Shown here in pieces: positions 49,319-62,798 of a stretch of 64,000 nucleotides of DNA. The stretch's first letter is position 1. Each line of letters begins with the position of its first letter. The DNA is from Elysia chlorotica. Taxonomy: Eukaryota > Mollusca > Gastropoda > Plakobranchidae. Position numbers and translations under genes: made by a program. Where the stretch lies: NCBI GenBank assembly GCA_003991915.1, contig RQTK01000012.1, positions 833,669 through 897,668 on the forward strand. The letters are read 5' to 3'. Below the pieces are notes generated by a model, which was given only the letters and a program-made list of their open reading frames with translations, made no database searches and was not told where the DNA came from.

Positions 49319-49570
49319 TGGCTACCCGGTTACCGCTTAAAAATTCGCATGCATAAGACCTTGCGACAGGCAATATAAGTGTAACTGTAAGTCACATGGG
49401 CGCTAAGAACAAAGAGAGAGTAACGGAAGACGCCCGTCTTTGGCATCTGTAACACATCAGATGTTAACAAAAGTCATTATAGCCAGGAATGTACATATAG
49501 GGAGGCCAGACGGCCATCCCTTTAAGACAGAGATAAGAAGATAAACTGCCACCGCCTCATGCCAAACTCA

Positions 49571-49572
<2 letters not shown>

Positions 49573-49645
<73 letters not shown>
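49573..49645 (+). repeat. (CT)n
   Basis: Pure tract of about 36 units. Confidence 0.95.
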
Positions 49646-49649
<4 letters not shown>

Positions 49650-50246
49650 CCTCTCTCTCACCAGGTATGGCTGTCTGGAGGCTAGTCGACTGTCTGATGC
49701 TAGCCACACACTCATTAAGTCAGAGATAAGCTGCCACAAACTCCCCCGGCACAGGAAGATTGCTGGCACAGCCAATTATGAGAGGCCGGTGATGGGAAAA
49801 GACAAAAATTAATATGCATACATGCATGTATTTAGCTCTCTTTTGTGCTCCCTTTCTCTTTCGTTAGTTCTATCTGTCAGCCCCTCTCTCGTTCTCCCCA
49901 TCGTCTAACGTATCACGTGCTCCTTCACATGGCACATAGTAGTTATAGTGCGTATTTGAACACAGAGAGCGTACAATGTCACAATCATTCTTTAACGGGT
50001 ACTTTGACAACTTTGTTCATTAACCGATAGATAGCATTGCGTGCTTTGTTCTTTTCTCTATAAACTATCCAAACCTCTATGCAACTGTAGCCTGGTTGGC
50101 AATATAACGCGTTTACAGAGAATTATCTAGTCTGTCCTGCCATGGGTGCACAACTGTCTGCACTACAATGGCTTTTACTGGCCATTGGATCGTTCAAAAA
50201 TTATGTACCACACGAAATGAAAGTTGTAACCAAGTACATGCATTTA

Positions 50247-50435
<189 letters not shown>

Positions 50436-50497
50436 TCTTTGTTTACTTGTCTTATCTGTTGGTCTAAGCTAGACCTAGGTTTGTGGCTGTCCCTTCT

Positions 50498-50498
<1 letters not shown>

Positions 50499-50541
<43 letters not shown>
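50499..50541 (+). repeat. (TAG)n then (ATC)-rich
   Basis: Second short TAG array 65 bp after the previous one, followed by degenerate ATC to about 50575. Confidence 0.95.
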
Positions 50542-50542
<1 letters not shown>

Positions 50543-51266
50543 TCATCATCATTTTTGTATAATCATTATCATCATCACACACAATCCGGGAAGAACCACT
50601 GCCTATAAGATCCAAGGCTCTAGTCCAGCCCAGCAGTCCACAATGGTTGGAGCCGAATCATGTAATGGTCCCTGTTTTACCTCACAACCTAACCAGATTC
50701 CCCTGATCCATCTCCGTGCGTCTGGTGTCATTAATTCACAGCCCTGACTCTGGGATGGCTGATTCATTAAAATCCATAAAGAGCACAATGGAAAAACAGC
50801 AGACCCACACGTGTTTCACATTTCGCGAAAACACAAGTGTACAGTTTGACTCTGTTTATTGTATATCACATTTGTTCATTCAAATTAAGCAAGGACTATG
50901 TCATGATTTCCATTTGAAAATCGGTTGAAAAGGAGCATCGTTACAGTGCTCTAGGCCTATAGGGTCAAATTTGCAAAAGCTTTTAAAATGTGACTGCCGT
51001 TTTTTTCCATTTGCTCTGCACGTGTTTGGAGGCGCTTCTACACCTACTTTAAGGCGGCGACGGTACGGTGCAAGAGGTAAATATCCCCAAATTGTAACAG
51101 TTCAAGAGGAAATGGCATCAAATGACTTGCCTCATGATAACCACACTCGACTCTAAAATCATTTTACCGAAAGACGTAAGAGAAGAAACTTTTTGTTTAA
51201 TCCAGTAGCCTTGCATATCAAGAACGTCAACCCAGCAGTTATGCGCCATGAATTAATGAGCGATAC

Positions 51267-51267
<1 letters not shown>

Positions 51268-51324
<57 letters not shown>

Positions 51325-51368
51325 GGACAGACAGCCAGACAGAAAAAGAGAGAGGATACAAGACATAT

Positions 51369-51421
<53 letters not shown>

Positions 51422-51448
51422 CAGAAAAAGAGAGAGATAAATAGATAT

Positions 51449-51508
<60 letters not shown>

Positions 51509-51525
51509 TGAGAAAGAGAGAGGTG
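51268..51525 (+). repeat. three successive (GA)n blocks
   Basis: GA runs at about 51268-51322, 51370-51440 and 51451-51515, separated by short GACA, AAAG and ATAAA interruptions; spaced like a degenerate higher-order repeat. Confidence 0.95.
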
Positions 51526-52171
51526 GGAAGGCAGACAATACAGATAAGAAGAGAGAGAGAAAGGCAGATTAATGGATGAAAGCAAGGCAGTGTTCAAAAA
51601 CATCCTAGGAGTGAAACGTTTCGCACAACCAAAACAGCTCTCGTCGGAAAAATATTTCTCAATAAATAGGAAAATAATTATAATTTAACTCACAACTTAA
51701 AAAGGTATTAAATTGTGTCACCCTAGTCCCATTTATACGATTACACTTGTTAAAGTCTAGATAGCCTTAAAACTCCAGCCTAGGGTCTCAAGATATTAAA
51801 TCCAGCAGCACTGCATAATGCACAATGAGTGAGAGAGAGAACCCAGATAGAAAAACAAGCGTCTCCTCTGAACAGGCAGTTCGAAAACAGTCTGGCCCTC
51901 AGCACAACCCAATGTTTACATCGACTAAGGCCCGTCAGGGGCAGAGAGAAATATCGATACGCACACACATACACACAATTACACACAGGCATACACTCGC
52001 ACGTGCGTGGTGCCCGAGCGCTACAGCACTCACCTACAACCACACAGGCACGTTCACACCACTCCCCCAGTGACACAAACATTCCCCGGTCCCAGCAAGT
52101 CCAACCACCGAGGGGTTCCATCGATCGTGAGGACTAACACGATAGGGAATTGGAGGGGATGGGGGAGCAAG

Positions 52172-52233
<62 letters not shown>

Positions 52234-52311
52234 TCTCGACCTACAAAAAATTACCCACAACAGAAATAAAACGTGCCAGGAGAGGAAGATGGTACCGAGA
52301 AAGAGAGGTAC

Positions 52312-52387
<76 letters not shown>

Positions 52388-52448
52388 GACATACAATGAG
52401 ACATAGTCTGAGAGACAGAGACAGAGAGAAGACAGAGACAGAGACACA

Positions 52449-52492
<44 letters not shown>
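52172..52492 (+). repeat. (CT)n facing (GA)n twice
   Basis: (CT)n at 52172-52232, then (GA)n at 52315-52385 and again at 52453-52492. The first two are complementary, about 60 bp each with an 85-bp loop, so the region could fold into a long hairpin. Confidence 0.9.
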
Positions 52493-52497
<5 letters not shown>

Positions 52498-52559
52498 CAG
52501 GGAGCCTGGTCAATGACATCTAGAGAGACAAATCAGCATTTCTGATCAGCCTGGCTGAT

Positions 52560-53240
52560 CCAAGACCTTCAGGGGATCCGAGGTAAGAGAAACGGTGCGG
52601 GTGCCTAATGCGACATAGTATCTGAGCAGGCAGGACTACGTTTCGAATGTCAGTGAGAAAATGGCCATGTCTCCACACACGATTTTTCGGGATGACAGAC
52701 TAATCACAAGGGACTTCCGACTTTCGTCCGCATTTAGAGAGATAAGCACCAACAGACAAACTTTTGTCCTCAAGGATTTGTCATGAAAAGGAAAGTGATA
52801 TAACTTGACATTGCATGGTTGTAATGACGTGATTTAATGTTTAACACCCTTTAAAATGGGGCACGCCTAAAGAGAAGATGGGTCCAGAATCTCGAATCGT
52901 CACTGGCATCAAGCTAAAATGAAAAGAATCTACGTGTCTGTAACCCTAGGGCTTCATTTTCCGAAGCGGAGCATTTAAAATGGCTTATTTGATTTAGATT
53001 TTCCTCGCTGTGTACTTAATTGGTAACCCGAATTTTCAAACTGGTGCAGTTCTCGAGAGAAGGAGTAGAGGAGACATAATATGTACATGGGCACCATTCG
53101 CTGATAGTTAAATACTTTTAAAGGCGTAATACAATTTTCGCCATCCTTCCCCAACCAAGTTTTGTAATTTGTACACACATCCCGGGTCAGAAAATACTAG
53201 CATCGCTAACCTGTGTACAATCACAACAGGTGAGTAATCT
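52560..53240. other. unique intergenic DNA
   Basis: No repeats or recognised coding sequence. Confidence 0.6.
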
Positions 53241-53244
53241 ACAG

Positions 53245-53370
53245 GGTGGTACAGCACTGACAGGGTGTCACATTAATGTGCACAGCTGAGATGGAAGTCA
53301 TACCTCTGTCTCTCTCTGACAGCAAGTCTAATTGTCAGACATTAGTCTCAGCACCCGTCCACGATACGTG
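53245..53370 (+). mobile_element. SINE body fragment
   Basis: Contains gggtgtcacattaatgtgca, catacctctgtctctctctg, gtcagacattagtctcagca and cccgtccacgatacg, the sense orientation of the family body. Confidence 0.5.
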
Positions 53371-53889
53371 TTACGTGTATAGCCTAGTTGCCGATGTCTA
53401 GATGTTAATAAAGCAATCAAGGATGATAGTGTGAAGCTTGTGTCAATGTACCCCCATGGGCCTGAGTCAATGATTCAGCGTGAAGGGACATTTTGTACCG
53501 TGTTGCAACCTGCTGTCAAATTGCGAAACCTGAGGCGCGTTTAAGCCTGCACTAAACGTTAACTCTGAAATTAGTTCTCCATTCTAGCTGTAGCTATATA
53601 GAATAATCCTTTACGGAGGTAGGGACACTTTCTTCCTGGGATCGAGAGTACAACGTTGCTTGACGTGAATGTTCAATCGTAAACACAGATTCAACCCCGC
53701 GCAGCATTTCATTTAGCCTGCAAATCAATCATACACTGAGCGGAATGAAAAGCTAACAAAGTCGGTAAGCCATACACAGCAACTTTATGGCGGATCAAAC
53801 AAGCGGTCGCCCTTTATAAAAAAACTAGAATGATTGTCTAGTATTGAAGTTGCAGCAGCAGCAATAGTTAAATATCACCATAACTGGTT

Positions 53890-53953
53890 GAGGTAATAGT
53901 AGCAGCAGTAGTAATGTTTGCAGCAGCAGCAGCAGCAGTAGCAGTGGTGGTAA

Positions 53954-54026
<73 letters not shown>

Positions 54027-54040
54027 CGTAGTAGTAGTAG
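53890..54040 (+). repeat. (TAG)n / (CAG)n
   Basis: TAG array with CAG units at 53920-53943. Confidence 0.95.
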
Positions 54041-54275
54041 TACATGTATATAATATATAAATTATCAGTAGTAGCATTAGTGATGGTAGAGATAGTGACA
54101 GTGATGGTGGTAATACATGTAGTAACTGCAACAACTGTTTCAAAATTGTTAGCTGTTCTTTTTTTTTATTGGTATGCCATAAGTCTCGTTACTTTCAAAA
54201 AGAGACAATTTAAGCGATTGTATTGGCAGCAACAGTATTTAACTTTCATAGCTATTCGTTTCGAGTATTTAATGC

Positions 54276-54276
<1 letters not shown>

Positions 54277-54344
<68 letters not shown>

Positions 54345-54345
54345 C

Positions 54346-54422
<77 letters not shown>

Positions 54423-54436
54423 CAGCAGCAGTAGTG
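54277..54436 (+). repeat. (TAG)n with terminal CAG
   Basis: About 50 TAG units, a single CAG near 54345 and a short CAG block at the end. Confidence 0.97.
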
Positions 54437-55392
54437 ATAGTTCGCCTCTAGAGCTGAGCGGTAGTAAAACTACGGGCATCCCATCGCGGTCATCTCAGCC
54501 ATGTGTCAAGGACACGAGCGATCGACAGACAACAACAACAACCATTATTCACTGACAACAACACGGCGCAACCCAGATCAATAGCGAGTTGATGAAAGAC
54601 CCAACAAAGTGTGTAGGAGGAGTTGAGGCCCATACGGTCTATATCTAGCTTTAAGTAGCCGAGAGTTGAGTGTGAGTGTATTCACCTAGCGATGTGGAAG
54701 ATGCTCGACATATTGAAGCATTATTGTTTCCCGATTCCATTACTCTTATTAAGTGGTCATTCCTAGAAAGAAATAATTATCATCCATACACAAGGGAAGC
54801 ACTGGTGAAAGATAGTAAAATGGCCGTCAAAGTCTCATAAAAAGTGTGTAACATCGGGCCTGGATTTTTGTATCAAACGCTGGGTGTTCTTATCTTGCAT
54901 GTTCATGTCAGTGGTATAGCTTGGGTTGGATTTTTTCTTCTTACAATGAGAACACAATAATTATATTACTATAAATGGTGTTTCATCCAAACCTGCTATC
55001 ACACACGCAAGGGCGCCGCAAAGCTGTGTGCTTTCACTAATTTTATACACCGCCTACATCAATTGATGACTATAATGTACCACTAGAACCAGACAAAAGG
55101 CACTAACACACAATTAATTAAAATAATTTGCAGACGACTCTAGCCTAATAGGAACAATAACGAACAACGAAGATGTGTGTCATGGTGCGAGATTAACGTT
55201 TTTTAATAATTTGAACATATGTGTTATTTCAACGATGTTACACGTGAATGTAATATGCTTACTTACTTTATTTTTTTTTTTAATTTATTTTCGCATAGGT
55301 ATAACTGACGTTGTGATATTGAATCAAATGTATTATTGTACGACCCAGAAAAATTGTCCATTATATAACAGCTTAGCGTATCTTATATTTAT

Positions 55393-55542
<150 letters not shown>

Positions 55543-55544
55543 CA

Positions 55545-57470
55545 ATAAATAAGTTTGTAAATTAAATTAGAAAACTAGGTCACGGTGATCTTAGTAATAG
55601 ACACCAAGAAGATCCAAGTTTCCAGGCTGTTAAGACAACAGCTGGTGGAGAAGCAGCAGCTAATCCAGGTCTTACGAAATACCCTATTCGGGTAACGATC
55701 TTCGAAAAACACGCTTAATATAAATATAAAGAGCACCATACGACAGCATCACGTAAGCTTATAAAAACACCCGGATCCATCCACGATTTAACCATCTGAG
55801 TTATTGTAAGATATTGTGTTACAACGTTGCTAGTGACACTAGATGCACACAGCACACAACACATCTAGGTCTGTTTGTTACATCATACTGCATCCTATCG
55901 ACGTGCTCCCATGAATGGATGGGTTAGGAAGTACTGGAATCCTGCGTGCGCCAAACGTATGATCCAATAATATGAGAATTGAAATTCAACTATTTCAACT
56001 GTAAAAGACTAAAACGGACAAGGCAATCACAGCATACGCCACAGTACATCTATAATAATCACGAATACTCTATAGAACCGCTGTCTATTACTTAACTACA
56101 CAGAAACGCCCTATAGGCCTAGCTCTAGTTGGTAAAGGCTATCTCTAAAACATCACTGTACGCGCACTAGATCAAATCAATAAATCAAGACAGGGACGTG
56201 AAGCCGTGTCAAAACTATTTTACCTCAGACCAGGCACACTCTGGCCCCGTTAATTAAGAAAGGCTGGAAATGCACCTAGAACTGGATTAGAATGGCATGC
56301 CTAGAAGTAGAAACTGATTTTCTACATGTATACATCTACAAAAAGCACCAATAGACCTGAAACCGTGCAGAGTGATTCACAGTTTGTTGTGGTTTATGTC
56401 GGAGCTATAACAACATCTAGACGGCTAACCGCATTCGCGGTCGCACACACCTGTTGCTCTAACTCACAGGAACCCTCACTACTCGCGCTAGCGGCACTGG
56501 TTACAGTGACATACTAGGAGTAACGCTGAATGTCAGGCACTGCGAAGAAACCAGGGCCATAATCTCACGTGCATGCAGCGCCAGAAGCCACGCAAGACGT
56601 GGTAGTAAGTTAGACCTACTGCTGCTGCCGTCAATCAAAGTTGAGCGGCCAAGATCACCGCGACCCTTGCCTTTGTAGATCAATACGGTAGTAGATGGTA
56701 GTGTGAACAACACAATGACCATAATGCTTATATCCATAATGAATACAGTGAGGATACACAGTACACAATATTAGTACTGGTACACACATCATCAGCCTAA
56801 CCAGCCTAAGGTCTACAGAACCTTATCACTACATCTAGGATTTACCACCTGTACTACCAGCGAGCACGGTAAACGACTGCCTTGGACCTCACCTCCCCAT
56901 CTCCCGCCTTCAATCTAAATAAAGATGAAACCTTGATATTGACTTTGGATCTCACTATTTATGAAGATAGTGAAATCTAACTTGGTTTACACAGTCCCAT
57001 AAGTTTCCCAAGTGGACTGTGCATGTACCAGGTCTAACGAGGTGACACTCTCACAGGATCGTTTACAAATCAAAGTATTAAATGTAGATACTTTCCTTCA
57101 GAATCATAGATTTTAATGGTTGTTTGTTTGTTTCACACTACTATTGTCCTGACATGAAAACACTCCTAAGGTTTGGATGAAAATGGCTGATCTGCAGTAA
57201 AGTTATTGATGTAATTTACATAAGATAATACTATAGATCTACAGAAAAGCGTGTCAATAAAGCTAACAACGTTTCCACACAATGATGTCACGAGGGCGAT
57301 GTTTGTGTACTGACATAGGGCACAAGATCGATGCTTTACCAGCATTGCACGCCTGAACATCTCCGCGGCGTACACGCGGGGCGGAGCACTGTAGCTAGCA
57401 CTAACACAGTAACAGTAGCAGCACATTATTGGCGTCACGTGCGCCAGGTTTGTTGACACACCTGACACAC
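55545..57470. other. unique intergenic DNA
   Basis: A minus-strand frame at 56501-56737 starts with a hydrophobic stretch (MDISIMVIVLFTLPSTTVLI) but has no flanking splice support and no recognised family. Confidence 0.5.
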
Positions 57471-57508
57471 GGACATTCTGTCTCTCTGTCTCTCTGTCTC
57501 TTTCTGTC

Positions 57509-57519
<11 letters not shown>

Positions 57520-57572
<53 letters not shown>
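57520..57572 (+). repeat. (CT)n
   Basis: Preceded by CTGT-rich sequence from 57478. Confidence 0.95.
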
Positions 57573-57577
<5 letters not shown>

Positions 57578-57714
57578 CTTTCTTTCTCTCTCTCATACAA
57601 CATTAATGTAACAGTTTAAACTTGTCGTCTTTCAAAGTGATGGGTCTAATTTTGTGCAGGTGTACTTCAAAGGCTCGTGAAATCTGAAGTCTATAATTAT
57701 GACGTGCTCATGTT

Positions 57715-57775
57715 ACCCAAGTCGGTTAGCACTAAGGTCTGCCTACCAGGAGGTCCGCGGATCGAATCTCCGTGT
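57715..57775 (+). mobile_element. tRNA-like SINE head
   Basis: gtcggttagcactaaggtct then ggtccgcggatcgaatctcc. The B-box-like end nearly matches the fragment ggtccgcggttcgaatctct at 29111-29131. Confidence 0.45.
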
Positions 57776-60130
57776 AGGATTCTTTGAAAAGTCAAGGGTA
57801 CGTAAGACTAATCAAAGATTATCTTATTAGAAATTTAATTTAGCGAATAATAACAAATCCAACTGTAGCAGCAATGTCTACACACAAAGTCTGGCGTTAT
57901 GTTATTGTTTGAAAAGCAGTGTAGTTTAGGTGTAAAGACTGCCCATACCTATGTGTTAAGTGAGCGCTGGTACATAATACACCCCCATCGCCTGACTAAG
58001 TGACGGGTGTTGCCTGCAGCTAGACTTCAAACTTTAATCCAGATCGACAGTCTGAGCATGTACCGCACTGGATCTACAGGTATTCAACCCTACCTGTGTA
58101 GATACGCATCTCTTACTGTTATTTGAACATAGGCGCTGGTCGAGTGGGTAAATAGTACAACGCTTGCTTCTGCTGAAACTGATCTCGTTATCTATTAAGT
58201 ACAGGTTCGACACGGATAGCTTCAATTAACAGGGCTCAAGTCTTGAATTCACTGACGAAATAGAAACAATTATAAATCCATGAGTGTAGATATAGCTACA
58301 CATGAGCCGGCACTCGTAATGCCAACTTTTAGCATCATTCCACAACAGAATTCATCCTCTTTAGATCCATAGAGCTGAATCTGATAACTTCCCGATCAAA
58401 ACACAGAAATTGTAGAATGTACAGCCTATCACCAGTCTGTGACATCTCACCAAGATGGACAGAGAGTTACCATGTGTCACATAGAACAATACGACTCACT
58501 ACACATTGACTGAAATAAAAGAGGCGTGCTGTGCACCACCGGCAATCAGTCCAGTTCGGACAACAATCCAGCCAGTACAGCACACAGCCTAACAGGTGGG
58601 CTCAGGTCAACCTGGCTTAACTCTCTCTCTCTCTCTCTCTCCCTATCACAGGCCCAGGGCTCGGGCAGAAAGATGAAGAGGTCACGGGGTCAGGGGTCAG
58701 GAGACGCGGTTTCATGTGCTGGTTCACGGATCGATGACGTGGCGGTGAGAATGAGAATATTGGAAGCTAAGTGAGGTTGCGACGTGACTGTCGGGTGACG
58801 CTGATCACTCCACGCCTTGCAGTGTACACGACAACAATGGATGATGTAATCACCACCGAGACACGGGCTTGTAGGGACGCCCATTGACTCAGTAAGTCTA
58901 GAATAGTGCTATGAGTGGACGCCGCCACTCGATACAGGCCCTATCGCAAGACCTCTGTTAACAACCCAAGCATAACTTATTGACGCTAGTTGGCATATAG
59001 CCCTAAATGTCAAAGGGTAGAGCGCGCGGGGTCTCATTGTGGGGTTAGGGATTGCATTCCCGATGTTTTTGCAATAAATGCCTGGGCTTGGGATAAGGAG
59101 CCAATTCGGAGCTACGTTCAGCAAGTATAACTGGAAGAGAGGGCCATGATAGGGGCTCAAACCCTTAACCTTCCGGTTGGTAGCCGCCAACTCTGATCAA
59201 ACAGATTGTGACATGGCAGGGTAGGACTACACATGGTGCTTTCTTTAGGGAACAACAGATGTCAGCACCGAAACCACAGTCGCCGTAACTGAACATAGGA
59301 GAAAATTATTTTCGTTGTTGTACAATCAAAGCAGGTTGCCCATCTATCTGTACAGTGCTCTGATCTGATGCTAACATCGATAAAGGCTTGTCGTTAAGAA
59401 ACGAATGGACTGGCTGTCCGAGCGGTCACTGATCCTGACAGCTCCATGTATAGTCCGCTAAATGATCAGGTCCAGTGCTGGTCACTACGTTCATCTATCT
59501 CTGCGTTAGTCCGGGTTGGTGACACACCTCTCTGTCACTCAGTCACTAAGCGCCCACTGATCGACCAACAATCAGCATCTGTTGACATGTTTGCCGCAGG
59601 GCTCAGTGTTCAGTGTTAATTGTATATATGCATAGATAGGTAATCTCAGGGGTCTGTTTATTAGTGGTCGACAATAAAGCTGGCTTGTTAACATTATCTT
59701 TACAAGTGGCGTGGTCTTATTGGTTGTCGTTAGACACAAAGTCCCATGCTTATAGTTTCACCAATATTCAGCGTTCACGAGCGCAAGTAACCCAGCCTGT
59801 TAGTTCTCTCGGCTGAAGAGAAGGTGGTCCGAGGTTCAAACCCTCATGCCACATTCCAATGTACGAGTTTGGTCATAAAAACATGAAATTGTATGAGAAG
59901 CTCGCGTTTCGATCCCCGCTCTGATCGGCGCGTCCTACTAGTTGGGTGGGTGTTAGAATAATTATTATAATGATTGACAAAGTACCGGGTATCCTTGTAC
60001 GTCCGCCAGGTCCGGTTTTCTTTCTTTCTTGTTTGTATTTAAGCTTGGATCCTTTGAGTTATATAGTCTATTTGGTTATTCGTAGCCGATACGAACTAAC
60101 TGAACGATGTATATATTGCTAAAGAATAGC
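57776..60130. other. unique intergenic DNA
   Basis: Only the tRNA-like head at 59788, a short (CT)n at 58621-58642 and a degenerate tRNA-like stretch near 58136-58215 are recognised. Confidence 0.55.
59788..59850 (+). mobile_element. tRNA-like SINE head
   Basis: cagcctgttagttctctcgg then gtccgaggttcaaaccctca. A- and B-box-like motifs are present, with no recognised body downstream. Confidence 0.45.
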
Positions 60131-60439
60131 CCATCCTAGTTAGAGAGAGAGAGAGAAAGAGAGAGGGAGAGAGAGAGAGAGAGATAGTTTAACTAAAGTA
60201 GGTCGGTGTCGGGAAATAAAAGGTAAAGATGAATTGTTGTGAACAGCGGTAGCGCGATAAATGTCCAATGGGTCCATTTTAGTTGAAAAATTACGAGAGT
60301 TTGGCTTCTTTATCTTAGCGCCCAAGGTCAACAACTAGTAGTCAGTAGAGGTCTTGTGATCACGGCGCACAAAGCAAAACCAAGACGATAGGTCAGAGAA
60401 TATATATACACAGGCGTCCAATCATAGCCCTAGCCTAGA

Positions 60440-60648
60440 CTTACGGAGCCAATGTTGACAGTTTGGAGACCGAGGAACAGACACTGTTCCAATGTCCCAG
60501 TCTTAACCAACCAAGACAGCAGTTCCTTCCTATGAGACCTGACCTCCAAACGGCTTTATATTACACCTCAGCGCAGCTCCAGAGAACTGATGCCTTTTTC
60601 TTCATGGCCCTAGGCAAAAGAGCGCAAGCTCAGAGGCACTGGACTAAT

Positions 60649-60689
<41 letters not shown>

Positions 60690-60690
60690 C
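60440..60690 (+). pseudogene. LINE C-terminal tail with (AAC)n end
   Basis: Plus-strand frame reads SLETEEQTLFQCPSLNQPRQ, then QFLPMRPDLQTALYY and LQRTDAFFFMALGKRAQAQR, ending in (AAC)n at 60645-60689. The E--LFQCPS--QPR-QF pattern followed by LQRT-AFF is the C-terminal tail found after the RT/RNase H region of Jockey-like non-LTR elements. The sequence is 5'-truncated with no polymerase domain. Shorter relatives of the same FFMALGK-AQAQ ending occur at 9609-9690, 15609-15660 and 41772-41830. Confidence 0.65.
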
Positions 60691-60779
60691 GGAGCCAATG
60701 AGCGATCAGAATAGTCCCATGCCTCAGTGCGCTGATTACAGCACCTGTCATCTCCTTGTGAATCGCGAAGCCAAACCTT

Positions 60780-60880
60780 GTATCGCGGACGGGTCCCAAG
60801 ACACTTTAACAAGCTGCCTCACAGAGACAGAGCGGGAGTACCAGGACTGGCCTCAGCTGGTCACGAACTCTCATCATAAT
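60780..60880 (-). mobile_element. SINE body fragment, antisense
   Basis: Plus strand reads gcggacgggtcccaagacac, ctgcctcacagagacagagc and ggactggcctcagctggtca. It lies just after the LINE tail and its (AAC)n array. Confidence 0.5.
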
Positions 60881-61077
60881 TTACTAGTAACTTACTCCAA
60901 GGTTTCAAAGACGGCAATACGTGAATGTTTATCAAAGGGACAGTAGCGAGATAACGCCTACATGTACAATAATCACCTTTGGCATTCTCCAATCAGAGTT
61001 CGGAGAACGGTGTCATGACAAACATGAGTGTCAGTAATTATAATCCGACAGGTCAATTCCCGGATAGGCGTTGCACT

Positions 61078-61118
<41 letters not shown>

Positions 61119-61202
61119 CGAGAGTGAGAGACAGACAGACAGACAGACAGCGAGAGTGAGAGACAGACAGACAGCGAGAGTGAGAGACAGACAGACAGAG
61201 AG
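61078..61202 (+). repeat. compound (GA)n and higher-order (GACA) minisatellite
   Basis: A (GA)n run leads into repeats of gacagacagacagcgagagt followed by gagaga, present about three times with variable (GACA)n length. Confidence 0.85.
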
Positions 61203-61204
61203 AG

Positions 61205-62130
61205 GGGGAAGAGAGAGAATTTGAAGTGTATATTCACAATAACAGCTAGCTACAGCCCCCACCAAGCCTGGTTAGAGTGGTCACGTGACGTAGCATGGCA
61301 CTGCTCTATTCCCTCAGAGAAACGCTAAAACGTGCTCAGTCAGTTCGTCCATTGAGCGGATCACAATGTGGTTGTTACAATAAAAAAAATGATCTTAAAT
61401 TAGTTAAAATCGCAGCATGTTTTTCAAACCTGAAATCTACGTCTTATAAACACAGAACTCTGTCCAGACCGTAGCACATTCAGATACATACACCCAGTTC
61501 ACTTTCAAGGGTGATTCAAGGCCTGAGAGTAAGGGTTTTTAACTGTCTGATTTATGTCTCAACTAATCTAGCGTTCTGTTACATATTCAGCAAGAATATA
61601 CCCAATTCCCCATAATGGGTCATCTTGGGGGATCATACTATGGTTTTCAAACTTAAAACAAGAAAGATCATCTCGGCAACTAAAAACAAATGTTTTTAAA
61701 CGTACGATCTAGCACTCCGTTGCACACCCAGGTTTGAATAGAAACATAACTATATCCAGTCCACAATAATGCTTTATAGGTGAACTTGGAATGCTGTAAC
61801 ATGTTTTTGAACCTTCCATCTTCCAATGGCGTATTTTTTGAAAATCCATTGCATCGTAAATAAGTGAAGCCGTTTACAAATGGCGCATGTTTTGAAAATC
61901 CATGTGAAGCTATTCAAAGAAAACGTGCGGAACCTTGCAAGTCGAAGATGACGAGAGTCAGAAATAACATTTTTAGCTCGACGGTTCAAGCCCCCTGCGG
62001 TGTTTTCAATGCTTTCCAAGCCTAGAACTGCATAGTGTGACAGGATGAAATGCAGGCCACATTAAGCTGGGAAAAGCGCACAGTCGGTGAAAGCGCTTAA
62101 AAAGCCACTTAGCTGTCAATGTAAATTGTA
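61205..62130. other. unique AT-rich DNA with weak internal duplication
   Basis: The block ggcg[tc]attttttgaaaatcca appears twice (about 61827 and 61880), suggesting a ~53-bp degenerate tandem duplication. No gene recognised. Confidence 0.5.
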
Positions 62131-62319
62131 AACGTGGCTCTTTTCGGTGAAAGTCAGAGATGACATGGTTTGGACAAGGAGAAGGGAACAGAGAGATAGA
62201 CAGAGGGAGGGCGGGGCAACGAGTGGAAGACAGGATGAAGACAGGATAAAGGGAGAGATGAACAAATGATCAATAAACGTGTTTGAGAGTGTAAGAGAGA
62301 GAAAGAAGGAGAAAAATAG

Positions 62320-62325
62320 GAAGGG

Positions 62326-62357
<32 letters not shown>

Positions 62358-62390
62358 CAGAGAGACAGAGAGAGAGAGAGAGAGAGATGA
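62320..62390 (+). repeat. (GA)n
   Basis: Interrupted GA, complementary to the CT tract at 62640-62797 about 250 bp away. Confidence 0.95.
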
Positions 62391-62639
62391 ATATAAGATT
62401 GTGAGTGGACAGGTAGTGCAAGCGTGCAAGTCTCTCCCTACCAGCAGATCGCTGCGGTTGTTTATCATGAGGGACGAGTGTGATGGCCGGAAAGCTCAGG
62501 ACACACAATGATAGGGCTGGTCAAAGGGTGCTCAATTAGTCATAGTGGTCAAACACACACTCTCTCTATCCATCCGACTGTCTCTCTTTTTCTATTTGAC
62601 TATCTCTCCCTCCCTTACTTCCTCTATCCCCTTCACGCT

Positions 62640-62655
62640 CTCTCGCTCTCTCTCT

Positions 62656-62695
<40 letters not shown>

Positions 62696-62743
62696 CCTCT
62701 TCCTCTCTCTCTCTATCTCTATGTCTCTCTCTCCCTCTCTCTC

Positions 62744-62797
<54 letters not shown>
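62640..62797 (+). repeat. (CT)n
   Basis: Interrupted, ending in a pure run of about 25 units. Confidence 0.95.

Positions 62798-62798
<1 letters not shown>

Larger units (their letters stand above)
45615..49570. other. unique, repeat-poor region upstream of CLASP
   Basis: Mostly single-copy sequence of mixed composition, with no long microsatellite between 45.6 and 49.5 kb, the longest such stretch in the upper half of the window. A CACGTG E-box sits at 45717-45722, about 100 bp upstream of the ATG at 45614. A tRNA-like SINE head is at 49255-49315 and a degenerate antisense one near 46965-47060. Apart from the candidate exon at 47564-47701, no gene is recognised. It is a reasonable place to look for the CLASP promoter. 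Confidence 0.4.

Noticed and set aside
56501..56737. Minus-strand 78-codon frame beginning with a signal-peptide-like stretch; considered as a lipase-type membrane segment
   Set aside because: The resemblance was too vague and no flanking exons or splice sites fit.
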